Positions 34,656-46,111 of a DNA stretch of 64,000 nucleotides are shown here, piece by piece. The stretch is from Campanula takesimana (lineage: Eukaryota; Streptophyta; Magnoliopsida; Asterales; Campanulaceae), in NCBI GenBank assembly GCA_026119855.1, contig JAOWBW010001451.1:1-64000 (forward strand), read 5' to 3'. Position 1 is the first letter of the stretch, and each line of letters starts with the position of its first letter. Under the pieces are notes generated by a model. That model was given only the letters and a program-made list of their open reading frames with translations. It was not told the origin of the DNA and did not search any database. The translations under genes and the position numbers were made by a program.

Positions 34656-35383
34656 TATATCAATTCTCCATCGTGAGATAGTGGGACAAACATGTGCCAA
34701 TTATCTAATGCTGCTACAAAGTAAAATTTATTATAATTAAAAAAAAAAAAAAATACACGCCATTTATTTTGGAAGGTACTCACCAAAGTAAGAATGAAGG
34801 TATGTTAAAAGGGAGGGAAAATTGAAAAAGATTCGAGTGAAGAAGAAAAGAACAAGAGGATGCATGGCTGCATCCACACACTGGTGTATATGTAAGCTAG
34901 AGACTAGACAGTTGTAATAAACGAGACAAGAGATTCTCTGCTTAAAAGCCTTTCATATAGATAATGTTAGTGCTAAGTTTGCTACTCTAATTGAAAGGTA
35001 CATATAGGTGCATTACCTGGGAGGGGTCACCCTCTTTCAACCAAATCAAAATTTAACTCTCATCCACACCTTTAACTGCAGCAGAGCAGAAACAAGACGA
35101 TACTGGAAGTCAAGTAATGTGACCCACCTGTCACTGGACCACAAGTTGTGCAAGATTGGTTTAAAACCCATAGAGGAGTATGAATACATAATTGACAATC
35201 GCTACAGTTAACGCGACTATTTCACATAAAAGCTCATCAAACACCCATTTAATCTCGACCTCTATCCCGCGCGTCGAATGTTGCAACACAATTATAGTCG
35301 TCTAATAGCACTACAGAGTAGAAAAATGACGCTGCAGCTGTCTGTCGAGGATAGAGAAGAGAACAAATTGAGGTTTGTTTTTA
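34656..35383. other. Intergenic sequence
   Basis: No recognisable gene; small reading frames lack protein features. Confidence 0.35.
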
Positions 35384-35671
35384 CTAGTAGATAGGCGATG
35401 GAAAATTTGCAGGAGGAACAGGAAGGAATCTTAGCAGAAAAACATTTAACCCCTCTTCATCTCCCATCACTGTTGGATTGAGATAGATGGGTTGGTGTTG
35501 GTGTTGGTGTTGGTGTTGGTGTTGGTGTTGGTATTGGCGTTGGTATTGGTACTGTGGACCTACGCTTTCAAACATACCAACTACTATTGACCTTCTTTCT
35601 CTCAGCGAATCAAACTTTACATGTATCACATGATCAACTAAACTAACAACTCTTACTTGCTTTTCCACCAT
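35384..35671 (-). CDS. Hypothetical 95-residue protein with Gln-His repeat
   Basis: ATG at 35671, open for 95 codons. The centre is a run of alternating Gln and Tyr/His (about residues 40-60) encoded by a GGTGTT hexamer array on the plus strand. There is no signal peptide, membrane segment or cysteine, and I recognise no family. An AG precedes the ATG by a few bases, so it might be a downstream exon. It may equally be a chance frame kept open by the hexamer repeat. Confidence 0.2.
   Translation of the reverse strand: MVEKQVRVVSLVDHVIHVKFDSLRERRSIVVGMFESVGPQYQYQRQYQHQHQHQHQHQHQPIYLNPTVMGDEEGLNVFLLRFLPVPPANFPSPIY
35491..35550. repeat. (GGTGTT)n microsatellite
   Basis: About eight GGTGTT units followed by GGTATT variants. 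Confidence 0.9.
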
Positions 35672-36611
35672 TCTGCTTTGCCTTCTACCTTTTAAACAGA
35701 AATTTCTATGTCACATGTTTAATTTTTCACTTATCATTCTAGTTAATCAAGCCATCTTGCATATATTTTACTTTGGCTTAAATTAAAATCTATTACATCT
35801 TTCCATATTGGATTTTCTGTTTTATTCTTAATCAGGAGCAAAAAGTGGATACTCCACTATTTAGTTTATTTTGTTATGGAAGGAGTGTTGGATGACATTG
35901 TGATTATGTGGGCATGTCACAAAATTTGATAGCTTTAGGAAACTAAGAAAAGGAAGTTCTAGGTTGACTTGGCTATTAAGTTGTATAAATGGTTCTCGAG
36001 TTTCTTTAAAAAATAATCAGCATAAAGAGGTCATTAGATTTGACTTTTTAAGGATAATGACTAAAACAAGAGTGATGATCTGTTGTAATGACAAAAAACT
36101 GTTAGAGTTAGTCTTATAAAAAACCCGTTTTACATTTAAATGATGTGTAAAACTTGTTTTACCTTAAGAAATTCGGTTTAAACAAGTTTTACACTAAAAC
36201 GAGTGTAAAACAAGTTTTTCTCAAGATTTTCATTTATACCAAAACAAAATTGAGTTTACTTTATTTTATCTATTGAAGCAGAATTGAGCTTACATTTGAA
36301 TTTTAGAAATTATGAACGCAACCTAACATGATGCACACTTGAGGGCATTTGAAACATAAACACTCACATTTATGAATTTGAATCTCCCATAGCTATGGCT
36401 AGCTCATTCCTGAACTTGAGACCAGACCGTTAATTCACACATAATTTACGGATAGAAAGACCAGACCGTAGTCGCACATTAATTCTGTTTGTCTCATTTC
36501 ATTAATAATCCACACAGCAACCCAACCCAAACCTACCCAAAATACAGAGTTGATTTTCAAGATAAAATCTAAAATTTGAAAAATGAAATAAAATACAGAG
36601 TGGAGCACAAT
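35672..36611. other. Intergenic sequence with a small foldback
   Basis: No gene. Bases 36119-36221 carry inverted arms (AAAACCCGTTTTACA against TGTAAAACAAGTTTTT), possibly a tiny MITE. Confidence 0.35.
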
Positions 36612-37602
36612 CTAAGGGGAGGCATTACGGTCAAAGTGAAGGAGTTGACCTGCACATTTGGGGCAATCCTCAAGCTGTTTAGGCACCATGAAATACATCA
36701 AACAGGTCTTGCAACCACCCACAACTAGTACATCTCCTTTTCCTGTTTCTTGTTGGACTTGGTTTTGAAATTGAACTTTTGATGAATATGAAGGGGATGA
36801 TTCAGTGGATGAACCCTCATCACTGTCGTATGAGCTATCGTCATCATCTTCACTGTAAATCTCACCACTAAATTCATTACTCGTTCTCGGATCCTCTTTT
36901 GCCTTCATCCCCGTTCTCCAGTTTATGTAGTACACCTCCCCTGTCTGCATTAACAACAGCATATACATACTTCATTTAAAGCTATCGTCAACATGACTAG
37001 ACTAGTTGCATATTTAATGGATGAGTTTCATGTTATAGTAGAGTAGTCATATTCGAATTCAAAGAGAGTAGCTTAGTTTTCAAAGTAACATGTACTAACT
37101 TTTCAGTTAATGAAATGATTAATCTGCGGAGGAAATAAAATACTTACTAATGTAAATTATGAAATAGAACCATTAGAATAAACGGAGGTGAATTTATACA
37201 AGGTTGGGGCATTAGAGAGAACGACACATTTGAGAAATCAACAAAAAAAGTACAAGTACAAAAGCATTGCAAGATCTGTTAAGGTTTGTGCAATAAATAT
37301 GAAGAAAATGACAAGGAATAATAATTTCATTTCATTTCATTAAATGTAAGTATTAGAAGTGCCAAGGTTACCTTTAAATCGAGGCATTGTTCCCAATGAT
37401 AAGGTAATGAAATTTGAGAATTAAGTTCCAAGGTGGCATCGTCGGAGTCATGAATTACCGGCGCCGGCGGTGAATCGGGGGTTGCTGACCTTCCAAAGCC
37501 TAAACCGGAGCCGCTTCCTTGGTCGTGTTGGCTGTTAAGAGAACAGTTTTGAAGAGATCTTTGCAGGGATGCAGTAATCGCCGCCATGTTTGGTGCCGGC
37601 AT
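36612..37602 (-). CDS. CFL1: WW-domain protein, CURLY FLAG LEAF1-like, two exons
   Basis: Exon 1 is 37602-37372 (77 codons) and exon 2 is 36944-36612; both junctions are in phase with GT-AG ends (AAG|gtaacc, ttaatgcag|ACA). Product 187 residues. The start at 37602 (MPAPNMAAITASLQ) is the first ATG in frame. Residues about 66-95 form the WW-type module (LPYHWEQCLDLK, TGEVYYINWRTGMK, EDPR); the second Trp of a canonical WW domain is replaced by Lys. An acidic Ser/Asp stretch follows, then a C-terminal CxxC pair (CKTC, CPKC) that may bind zinc. Arabidopsis CFL1 represses cuticle formation with the homeodomain factor HDG1. The intron is 427 bp. The 5' leader has a GA/CT repeat at about 37645-37663. 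Family call is fairly firm; the exact symbol is by recalled similarity. Confidence 0.75.
36945..37371 (-). other. Intron of the CFL1-like gene
   Basis: 427 bp, AT-rich, no insertions recognised. Confidence 0.7.
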
Positions 37603-37795
37603 AATTACAAACTCCGGCGAATAATATCCCAAAACACAAAAATGGAGAGAGAGAGAGAGAGAGAAAAATAGAGAATAAAAGGATTAGGAAGAGGAATTTA
37701 TGAGTTTATTGGAATGGAGAGAGAATGCAAAAGTGGTGAGAAAGCGGGGGAATCTTTTACGGATGAACTCTCGCAGGTTTTGGTACAGACTTCTT

Positions 37796-38345
37796 CTACT
37801 GTACTACACAACCAAAGGTGTATAAATTTATATTTTTATTATGGTTATAACTTGTATCGGGAGAAACTGATGTGTCGTCAAGATTACTGATGACAAGATC
37901 TCGGTGCTTATTTGAGGATGCAATGAGGTCCCAAATGGAGATGTTGGCTTGAGTTTTCTTAAGTTGGACTAGTAAAGGGTCTTCGGGAGTGTCGCGAGCT
38001 TGCGATCTTTGAGAAGTGCTTGGTGCAGAAGTAGCGGGATTGCTTGCTATGACTCGTCCGGATCGAGTTAGCATGTTGACGTTACCATCTTGCTTCTCTT
38101 TCCTATTCTCTAGTACATCCCTCATTACCTCATTGTAAGTCACAACATAACAAGAATTATCAATCTTATTCATAATGTTGGAGCCCTCATTCACAATTAG
38201 GATTGAATGAGTGGCCTCCTCAAACTCTCCTATCTCTACTACATTAACACCACCCTCATTAGGAACTATGAATTCCTTTTTATCTATGAGATCTTGGATG
38301 ACATTGCGGAGGACAAAGCATTCCTCGGTGGTGTGGCCACTATAA
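37796..38345 (-). pseudogene. Ty3/Tat-Ogre-type gag-pol fragment
   Basis: On the minus strand the segment 38345-38195 translates to HTTEECFVLRNVIQDLI-like sequence, and 38194-37796 continues with TRSGRV and PLLVQLKKTQANISIWDL, signatures of the region between gag and protease/RT in Tat/Athila-like Ty3 elements. No LTRs, protease or RT are attached. It lies about 190 bp upstream of the CFL1-like gene. This is a relic with no expected function. Confidence 0.7.
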
Positions 38346-38622
38346 GGCTAAGGGTGACCCTGAACCGGCCCGCGCTTACCCCGGTTCCGGTTCCGGTTCG
38401 GTCCGGTTCCGGTCCCCCTTTAAAATTATTGAAAAACAAAGAATTTTCGGTCCGGTTACGGTTCCGGTTCGGCATATATGTGACCCTGAACCGGTACGGA
38501 TGCCTTGCGGTTCCGGTTCGTCCGGTTCCGGTTTCCTCCCCGGTTTGCTCCTGTTCCGAGCTTTTCCGGTCCGGTTCCGGTTTTCCAGTTCCGGTTCGGT
38601 TTGGCTATCCCTAATAATAATG
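38346..38622. mobile_element. GGTTCC-rich element with inverted ends
   Basis: Left TAAGGGTGACCCTGAACCGG and right GGTTTGGCTATCCCTAA are imperfect inverted ends around degenerate CGGTTC/CGGTTCCGG repeats. Layout fits a hAT-like MITE; no duplication was confirmed. Confidence 0.5.
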
Positions 38623-38658
38623 TTATCAAATTACTTACAACAATACTCCAACACTCTA

Positions 38659-38905
38659 CTCCTCCGTCCCACCCGAATTAGAATTTTTTTGGTTGGGCAC
38701 GGAAATTAAGGAAAAATTGTTAGTGGAGTGGGTGTTGTGAGTATGAAAAGTAAGGTAGGAGAGAGAAAGTGGGGTAGAAAATATTGAGTGAAAAATTGTT
38801 GTGAGTGTGAATGTGAGTCTCATTAAATTCCATTTTTGGGCTGTCCTAATTCGAATGGGACACCCAAAATGAAAATTTGTCTTAATTCGAGTGGGACGGA
38901 AGGAA
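38659..38905. mobile_element. Stowaway-like MITE
   Basis: CTCCTCCGTCCCACCCGAAT mirrored by ATTCGAGTGGGACGGAAGGA; about 247 bp. A second half end, CTCCTTCCGTCCCAC, starts immediately after it. Confidence 0.75.
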
Positions 38906-38935
38906 TACTCCTTCCGTCCCACTCTTAATTTACTA

Positions 38936-39059
38936 CTAGTTTCTTCATAAATTATAAAAAATTAAAGTTCTGTTTTTATAGAGTTTAAGGTTTAATGTTT
39001 AGAGTTTAAGGGTTAAAAAGTAGACATTTTATAACTTATGGATAAACTAGTTTTCCCCA
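38936..39059. mobile_element. Foldback MITE related to 18559-18714
   Basis: ACTAGTTTCTTCATAAATTA at the left and AACTTATGGATAAACTAGTT at the right with a TTTAAGG/TTTAATG core; shortened relative of the TTTAGGG-core family. Confidence 0.6.
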
Positions 39060-39180
39060 AAACATACTCTTAATTTACTACTAAATTATGAATTAAATAC
39101 AAATCCTACTCAAACACTAATTCTATTGAATTAATTCCTCAACGCAAAAAGTCAGTTACGTGTATGTTAATGCTATATAA

Positions 39181-39875
39181 TCTATATCTATATCTAAATA
39201 AAGGCTGAAGTAGATGGATCCCCTCTCTAAAACATTTTCCCGCTCAAACATCCTTATCTATAAATAGAAACTTAAGTAATTAATTGCCGCATAACACTCC
39301 TAAATTTTTGAAAAAAAAATTCTATCATAATTCTGGTTTCAAAAATATATATATAAAAAAACAATTATAATTCTTCCCTAATTCTAGCTGTATATAAGTA
39401 GTTATTTGTTTCTTCCAAAAATAAAACAAAGACTATACAATCATTACCAAATCTATGGCATGAATTGATTTAGTAATATTTTTGTTACTGCGTGTCTTTA
39501 TCCTCACGTTTCTATTTTCTAACAATTTTACCAAAATAACTCACCAAGTAAACATACATTCGAATGTGTTTCATTTCCTTCAACTCCATCATCTATTTAT
39601 ATGTAATTCTCTCATTGCTATGAATTATTATAATTTATACTATTATAGTATGTGTATATATATTTATAAATGCAAAATACTTTTACAAGTACTTCTATGT
39701 TATACCTTTATATAGAGTAGAATAAGACTCATTAGTAATGATGTATCAACACAAATTTTACAATAATAAGCTATCATTTTATGAATAAAATTACTATCAA
39801 ATTTTATTAATGTAATTTAATTTTATTCTTATAATTTTTCAAAATATTTTTTACCGTGCGTTGGTGTTACTCTAA
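39181..39875 (+). mobile_element. Candidate non-autonomous Helitron
   Basis: Begins TCTATATCTATATCTA after an A and ends CTAA before a T, as Helitrons do (5' TC, 3' CTRR, insertion between A and T). ACCGTGCGTTGGTGTTACT just before the end resembles the decayed GC-rich 3' hairpin of plant Helitrons. No coding. Moderately supported. Confidence 0.4.
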
Positions 39876-41334
39876 TTATACATAATGCTTAATTGCCTCT
39901 CATAATAATAAGTTGACCTGACAATAAAATAATATGTATAATTTAATTTTCCTTTTGCTCGTTATTTGTATCATTATAAATTGCAATAAAATAATTGTCA
40001 CTTTTGGTCAAACAGATGTAAGTTTGAGCAATAAATTTAAACCAAATAAAAATCTAAAATTGTTATTAAAAGTATTATTAATCATAATACAATGACAAAT
40101 TTTAGATTTTTATTAGTATTATTTTTTCTATTTAAATTATTGGTTAAAATTACTTCTGGTTGACAAAAAACGACAGTTATTTTGCACCGTAGAGAGTAAT
40201 TAAGAAGGCAACACTTATGTGTAAGCCTTGTGTAATTATGGTAAGTTAACCCATAACATTACTAATAATTGATCAAAGATGGGTGAGTTTAAACCACATT
40301 TAAACTTGTGGAGGGAAGATGGGAGTCACGTGACTTGAAACATTCTGTGATCATACGAAATTTTTGGGAGGTGAGATTGAAAGGAAAAGTGGATTAGTTT
40401 ATTTACAGAAGATTAAAAGAAAAAGATTTGGAGAGAGGTAGAAAATGCTTGGAACCGGTAAAAACGTAGCTACCGAAAAGAATGCCGGAACTTTCTTTGA
40501 CATCATTATCGGTCCCTTTTTTTTTTTTTTACTCACCATTAACTTAAAACAATTGTGCTTTATGTGACTTTTATTCCTAGTTAGAAAAAAAAAAAAAAAA
40601 AAAAAAATCCTTCCCCCAAAATGGTCACTTTATTGTTTCAAAAAAAAATAAAAAATGTGGTCACTTTATTTTCCAGATTAATAGCCTTGATTTTCCGTCT
40701 TCCTTCATCCCATGTCGCCCCCACGCCCCACAGAAGAATGCTTTCAAAGCACAAGAGATGTGGTCAATTTTCAAAAAGTTTGAATCAATAAATATTTTGG
40801 AACAACAGTTTCATATCCGACCTCTCTAACATAACAATTCTCAAATTTTAATTGCATATCGTATCGGATAGTGGCATGATTTTGTATTGGATTATACAAT
40901 TCATTTTCTGTGAATATATTGTTTTCGGACGATGGATATCACATTCTCAACATACTCGTTATTGTTCAACCATTAATTGACACCGTCGGTACATAAATAT
41001 TACTCCAGCTAGCAAAGCGGCTCATTATACATTAATTTTAGACCCAAGTTGATGATTATATAATGAGCATACCCTAACCACATTCAAGAATTCCCGGGTC
41101 ATTATAAAGGATCCTTTACTTTTTCAACCAGCGAATGCGTAGTTGACTCCATTTTAGAGTCTAAATCTAACATGTTCAAAGTCTAACGCTCTCTCCTCTA
41201 GTTGCCATAAGAATTATTCAATTGGGTTTTCGAAAATTTCTAGATAGATAATCCTTATGATAATGCATGTAACTAACTGAAAATGGCAGGATTGATCGCT
41301 TAGGAAAAAAAGTTAAAAATAATCCTGATTAATA
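39876..41334. other. AT-rich intergenic sequence
   Basis: About 1.5 kb with A/T homopolymers (for example near 40520 and 40590); no gene recognised. Confidence 0.4.
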
Positions 41335-41586
41335 CTCCCTCTCTCTGTCCCTAAATGAGTGTCCATTTTCAGGAATTTTTTTTCCAAAATGAGTGTCCAT
41401 TTTGATCATAACTTTGTCCCTAAATGTTTTTTTCCGATTTTTTTTTCCACCGGTCTCTTTATACTTGCAAAAACTAAATGTTTGTAAAGAGGATGACAAG
41501 ATTATTTATGAATTTTGCCACCAAATTGTATAAGAAGTTATGTCACTTAAAATGAAATTTGGACAATCATTTAGGGACAGAGATAG
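41335..41586. mobile_element. Stowaway-like MITE
   Basis: CTCCCTCTCTCTGTCCCTAA at the left, TTTAGGGACAGAGATAG at the right, TA flanks; about 252 bp. Confidence 0.75.
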
Positions 41587-41624
41587 TATTACACAATTAG
41601 CTTAGTTTTTCTTAGTTAATTTCT

Positions 41625-42105
41625 GATGCAGCGGAATACAACATAGATCAACCACGACAGAAGATCTAGAACAAAACAGAAGGAATGAAACCTTCAACAA
41701 GCCAACAATGGCTTCTAGGGTTTGAACCCACAAAGTTGCAAAGGCAAACTTTAAAATTAATAATCAAAACATAATTTCAACAATGAATGAAAGAAAGTAT
41801 TTAAACCTAGCAACTACTAAACCTAACCCTAAAATCGTTCTTTAAACAAATACAAAAAATACCCTCAAAACAATTAATAAAAAGAAAAGTCTGCAACTTT
41901 AAAAATTCGAAATCTGGGAACAATTCTGATCGGCCTACCGAGCGGACGCTCGCACTAGGCCAGGCGGGCGCTTGGTGTTTAAACAGAGACTCGGTCAAAT
42001 TGCACAGAGGTAAGCGGGCACCTGGTGGAGATCGAGCGGGCGCCTGGTCGCCGAATCTGCCCTGCTGCTGGTGGCTTGTCCCGTGCTACATCAATTTCCT
42101 TATTC
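41625..42105 (-). repeat. Fragment of an LTR with AGCGGGCGCCTGGT words
   Basis: GATGCAGCGGAA near 41632 resembles a segment inside the copia LTR at 44282 (TTGCAGCGGAAAA). Four copies of a GAGCGGGCGCCTGGT-like word lie at 41938-42052. No second LTR, primer site or coding part is seen; orientation is a guess from that similarity. Confidence 0.35.
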
Positions 42106-42532
42106 TAATCATTTCATTCTCAATACATAGATTTTACTGAATCACATGTAAATAATTCACACAAATAACTCTTAGGATGGTCTGGCTTTTCTTATAAATT
42201 TCTAAATGTTATTTTGTATGAACTAACTAATTAAGCTTTAAAAATGTAAAAAGATGTTGCCACTCGAGAAATACAATCAATTAATAAGTTTATTTTTATT
42301 ATTAGAGGCAATGGTGTGGAGTGAATCTGTGAACATCAAGGTATGGGATAATTTCGAGTTCGAGTATCTTCTCCACAGCTAAAAATTATTATTTGGAATG
42401 CTTGTTTTTCTATTCTGTTGTATATGTTTGCGTTGTGCAAATAGATTAGTCGATTGTATTTCTCGAGTGGTTAGATCTTTTGATAGTCCTCAATTCCTCA
42501 TACTTAGGTTGAGCTACCAACATCTGTAAATA
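42106..42532. other. Intergenic sequence
   Basis: Nothing recognised. Confidence 0.35.
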
Positions 42533-42710
42533 CTACCTCCCTCCCAATTTAAGGTTTAGTTCGTCCTATAATACTTTAAGGTTCTTAGTTTTTTTGAGGT
42601 TTATTTGAAAGAAGTTTCTAATATTCTAATATTCATTCCCTACATGTTTTTTTATGTTCTTCCCATATAGGAGTATTAGTTTTTTGAAGACTATTTTCGG
42701 AAAGAAAGAG
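42533..42710. mobile_element. Possible Stowaway-like MITE
   Basis: CTACCTCCCTCCCAATTTAAGG at one side and CGGAAAGAAAGAG before TA at the other; ends match poorly. Confidence 0.35.
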
Positions 42711-43139
42711 TATAATAAATAATGTAATTAGCAGGGACCAGCTATCGCAGAACAAAGACAGAGGTATGTCAAGGTTATAAAGATTAAATATTATAAAGTG
42801 GAAAAAGAGAATTAACATAGGAGTTTGTGGAAGTGGACTTTCTAATATCCTTTCCCTACATGTTTCAATATACTATACTGTGTATATATTTATTCCCTAC
42901 ACAGTATACAGTGCACGACGCCTGCAATTTGTAATTTAATTAAGCAAAACAACTGGGAACAAATGTTAGTACTGGACATGCGCATGCTTCTTTTCTTAAT
43001 TCTCACGTCTTTTAGAATAAAGATAATAATTCCTCGCATATATTTATTGTTGAAATTCTCCTTCTTAGGATTCATTCTACACACATTGCATTTATTTTTA
43101 ATCTTTTTATTTGAAGATTTTCATAACATAGTTTATTAG

Positions 43140-44230
43140 AACCAAAGTTGATAAGGCAATCGACAAAGTAGGGTAACGTACTATAGCGTTTGTTACAATT
43201 AATGCAACATACTATCATTTGACATACTTTACCAAATTGTTACATAAAATGGAATGCACCCTAACGACGTTAAAAAAGATAACTCTAATGTCAACAAAAT
43301 AAGAAAAAGACTAACACCAGTTAAGTACGATGAACATTCGTTACCTATTTAACGGATTTGGTAGTCTTCTTTCTGCATCTCACAATTCTCTGCACCCACC
43401 ACCCATCAGTCCACCCCACCACCATACATCACCACACATTTCTTAAATCTAAATCAAAACACAGCAGTTTCAAACACAAAAACAAAACCCAGCAATTTCA
43501 AACCCAAAAACAAAACCCATCAACTAGGCTTCATAATCTTGGGCCATCAGTACAAATTTCCATAGATCTTCCTCCCTGTAACAAGCAACAAGATCTTCCT
43601 CCCTGTAACGAGCACCAATGGGAATTTTCACTGCAGCTTTGCCTCATAAAATTGAAGAAGCTTCATAAATTCGGATTTCAGATTTCGAATTTAGGGCTTC
43701 AAATTGGGGGCACCAATGAACTTCGAAAATGGTGGTTGGTGTTAATGGAGATTTCAGAAATGTTGCACCAATGGAGATTTCAAATTCGGGATTTTAAGTT
43801 GGGGATTTCAAATTTCGAATTCGGGTTTTCAATCTGCGTTGAACTCCTTTGAAAATTCAATTTCCAATCTTCATATGAACATTTTTTTTGAAGATGAATG
43901 TGTAGTGGTGAGGTGGATGCCGGAGAAGGGATGGAGGCGGGTAGAAATCGGAATTAGGGCTTATGAAGAAAGAGGGAAAGAAGCAGAAGAAAGAGAAAAC
44001 GAAAGATGAAATGAGGTTGAAGAATGAAGATAAAAGGGATGTTACTTCATTAATGATTGTTAGTTTATTTAACGAATTTGTTTATTTCGTTAATAAAATT
44101 TAACGTCATCCAACATGGTTGCATTATTTGTAACCCGATATAAAAGTACGTTTCATTATGTTGTTAAAGAAGAGTAGGTTACCTTTTGTGTAACCAAGAG
44201 TGTAGTACGTTGCATTGGTTTGTAATTATC
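43140..44230. repeat. Candidate 1.1-kb inverted-end DNA element
   Basis: The left side has GTAACGTACTATAGC and GTTACAATTAATGCAAC; the right side has inverted GTACGTTGCATT and TTGCATTATTTGTAAC. An open frame at 43358-43852 (plus) has no family signature and repeats the words AATTTCGGATTTCA, so it is not called as a gene. Similar words occur at 29085-29375. Confidence 0.4.
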
Positions 44231-44281
44231 TCAAGTTGATAATAGTATATGCTATCCAAAAGATTATGATAAGATGAAGTC

Positions 44282-45254
44282 TGAAATTGTTTGTCAATGA
44301 CTTTCTGAGAACAGATGTTACATCAAGTGTTAAGCAACACCCCAGGTAACACTCCAGACGGACATAAAATACACACACAAAAATAGTAGAGTTTTTGCAG
44401 CGGAAAATAAATAGCACAAGAGAAATATTTTTCTCAAGTTATATAAATATAACTTGAGATGCCTAGATGGCGAAAACCTTATAATCAAAACCAATTACAA
44501 AGTTTAAAATGGTTCCCTATACAAACTATGATATACTCTCTATGGAACCAAAGTAAGAACAAAGTACAAGATTCTATCCTAACCAAAACTCACTCAAACC
44601 CGAAGTATTTGAGTGATAAAAGAGTGTATGGAAGAAAGAATCTCAAAAGGAGCCAAGAGTACTTTGGTCTTGTTGTGCTATGGATGTGTGTATATAATTG
44701 GCTTGTCTTCAATCTTCATCCAAGCATCTATTTATAGCCAACCAAGACTTGGAGGCTACACAAATAACAGCCTTGGGCTGTTTGTGATCGTGTGAGGAGG
44801 GTGGAGATCATGTGCAAGCCTTATCTCCACAAAACAAGCTTGACTTGGTCTTCCTTCCTTGATTCTCTCAACCGAATTCTTCATGCCCAAGTCTAAGCTT
44901 CACCTTGTTGTACTCCTTGCTTCCAACGCCTTGTACTTCATCTATTTGATCAGCAACAAACCTTGGACTTGGTCTTCTCCATATTTAACATATTTAACAC
45001 ATGTTAAATATGTTTGTAACTCCCTTATTTACTCGGCTTTTATGAGTAATTCTTCATTAATTTCTTCTCCATGTTTTAAGCTCCATAAACCAACTTTATT
45101 ATATCTGAAAATATGGACCAACATCTAGAAAATAATATTAGGACATTAGTATAAAAATTACATTAGAAAGAAATATCAAATTACAAAGAATCTCCTCACA
45201 GCACTTAGACTGTCAGGGCAACACCTGAGGTAACACCTCAGTTCTGCACTAACA
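44282..45254 (-). repeat. 3' LTR of element 3
   Basis: 973 bp; same length as 52552-53524; differs at about 44323 (A/C) and 45194 (C/G). TATA box near 44731-44737 on the minus strand. Short plus-strand frames inside (for example 44459-44737) recur in both LTRs and are not genes. Confidence 0.95.
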
Positions 45255-45266
45255 ATCTCCCCCTTA
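45255..45266 (-). other. Polypurine tract of element 3
   Basis: AAGGGGGAGAT on the minus strand directly before TGTTAG of the 3' LTR. Confidence 0.85.
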
Positions 45267-45656
45267 ATTTGAGATTTCTTTCCAATCACCTAAGTGTTGG
45301 TACCTGCAAAAACAAGTTAACCATATGCAGTATAACAGAGCATTTCACCAAAGATTAACTCCCCCTTAATCATGGAGTTAACCGAAACAACAAAGATTTA
45401 CTTAATATACTAATTGTAAAGTAGAACCATGTTTAAAACAATTAGTAGTTTAAAACAAAAAGTAAATCAAAGTTTTAAAATCCACAAAACCACAAGTCAT
45501 AAACCAAAGCATAACCACCAAAGTATTAAAGTTCTAAATTAAGAACTAAAATACGAATTGTTTTAAAAACCAAACCACCACAAACGAAAATTGTTTTTGA
45601 AACCATTCAAAAGTACCATAAAAGCCATTGCCTAAGTATAGTGGCAACAACAACCT

Positions 45657-46111
45657 TTAAACAAGGTTATTCTCCATCTTCTCCATCATCCGGCTCATCA
45701 CTTGTGCCAGCATCTCCAGCAGCACGATCTGTACCAGCATCACCAACAGCATCAATAGCAGCACTTGTACCTGCACTAGTACCAGCACACCATCTCCCCC
45801 TGGTTGGGAAGAAATCAAATTAATGAAGCCGGTGGTTTCTTTTTGGAGGGTTAAGCAGCCGATTTGGAGGAAGAAGGGGCTTTTCTTTTGGGTTTCTTGG
45901 TGGCGGTAACAGGTGGTTGAAAGGCAGTCACGGTTGGGGTAGGTTGGACTGAAGTAGCAACCATGGAAGGATCATCAATGGACATGGCCATAGATGAAGA
46001 GATATTGGAAACCATGGGAGATATGTCCATAGGTGAAGTAACACCCGAGATAACACCCGGTGACTCCTCTTGAGTAGCGGATTGGTTAGGGTTTTGGGAA
46101 GGTGAAGCCAT
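45657..46111 (-). pseudogene. Remnant accessory (env-like position) frame of element 3
   Basis: The minus strand opens at 46111 with MASPSQNPNQS and runs 86 codons through a Ser/Thr/Pro-rich stretch to KRKAPSSSK and a stop at 45851. About 60 bp further, another frame reads AGTSAGTSAAIDAV through to DEPDDGEDGE and a stop near 45657. Start and acidic tail with a missing middle suggest a large internal deletion of an accessory gene like that of element 1. Function unknown. Confidence 0.45.

Noticed and set aside
35008..35211. 67-codon plus-strand frame
   Set aside because: No signature, no promoter or splice context.
43358..43852. 164-codon plus-strand frame
   Set aside because: Repetitive translation, no domain, lies inside an inverted-end repeat.
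44459..45128. Short plus-strand frames repeated exactly at 52729-53398
   Set aside because: They are in the two LTRs of element 3 on the opposite strand to its genes.
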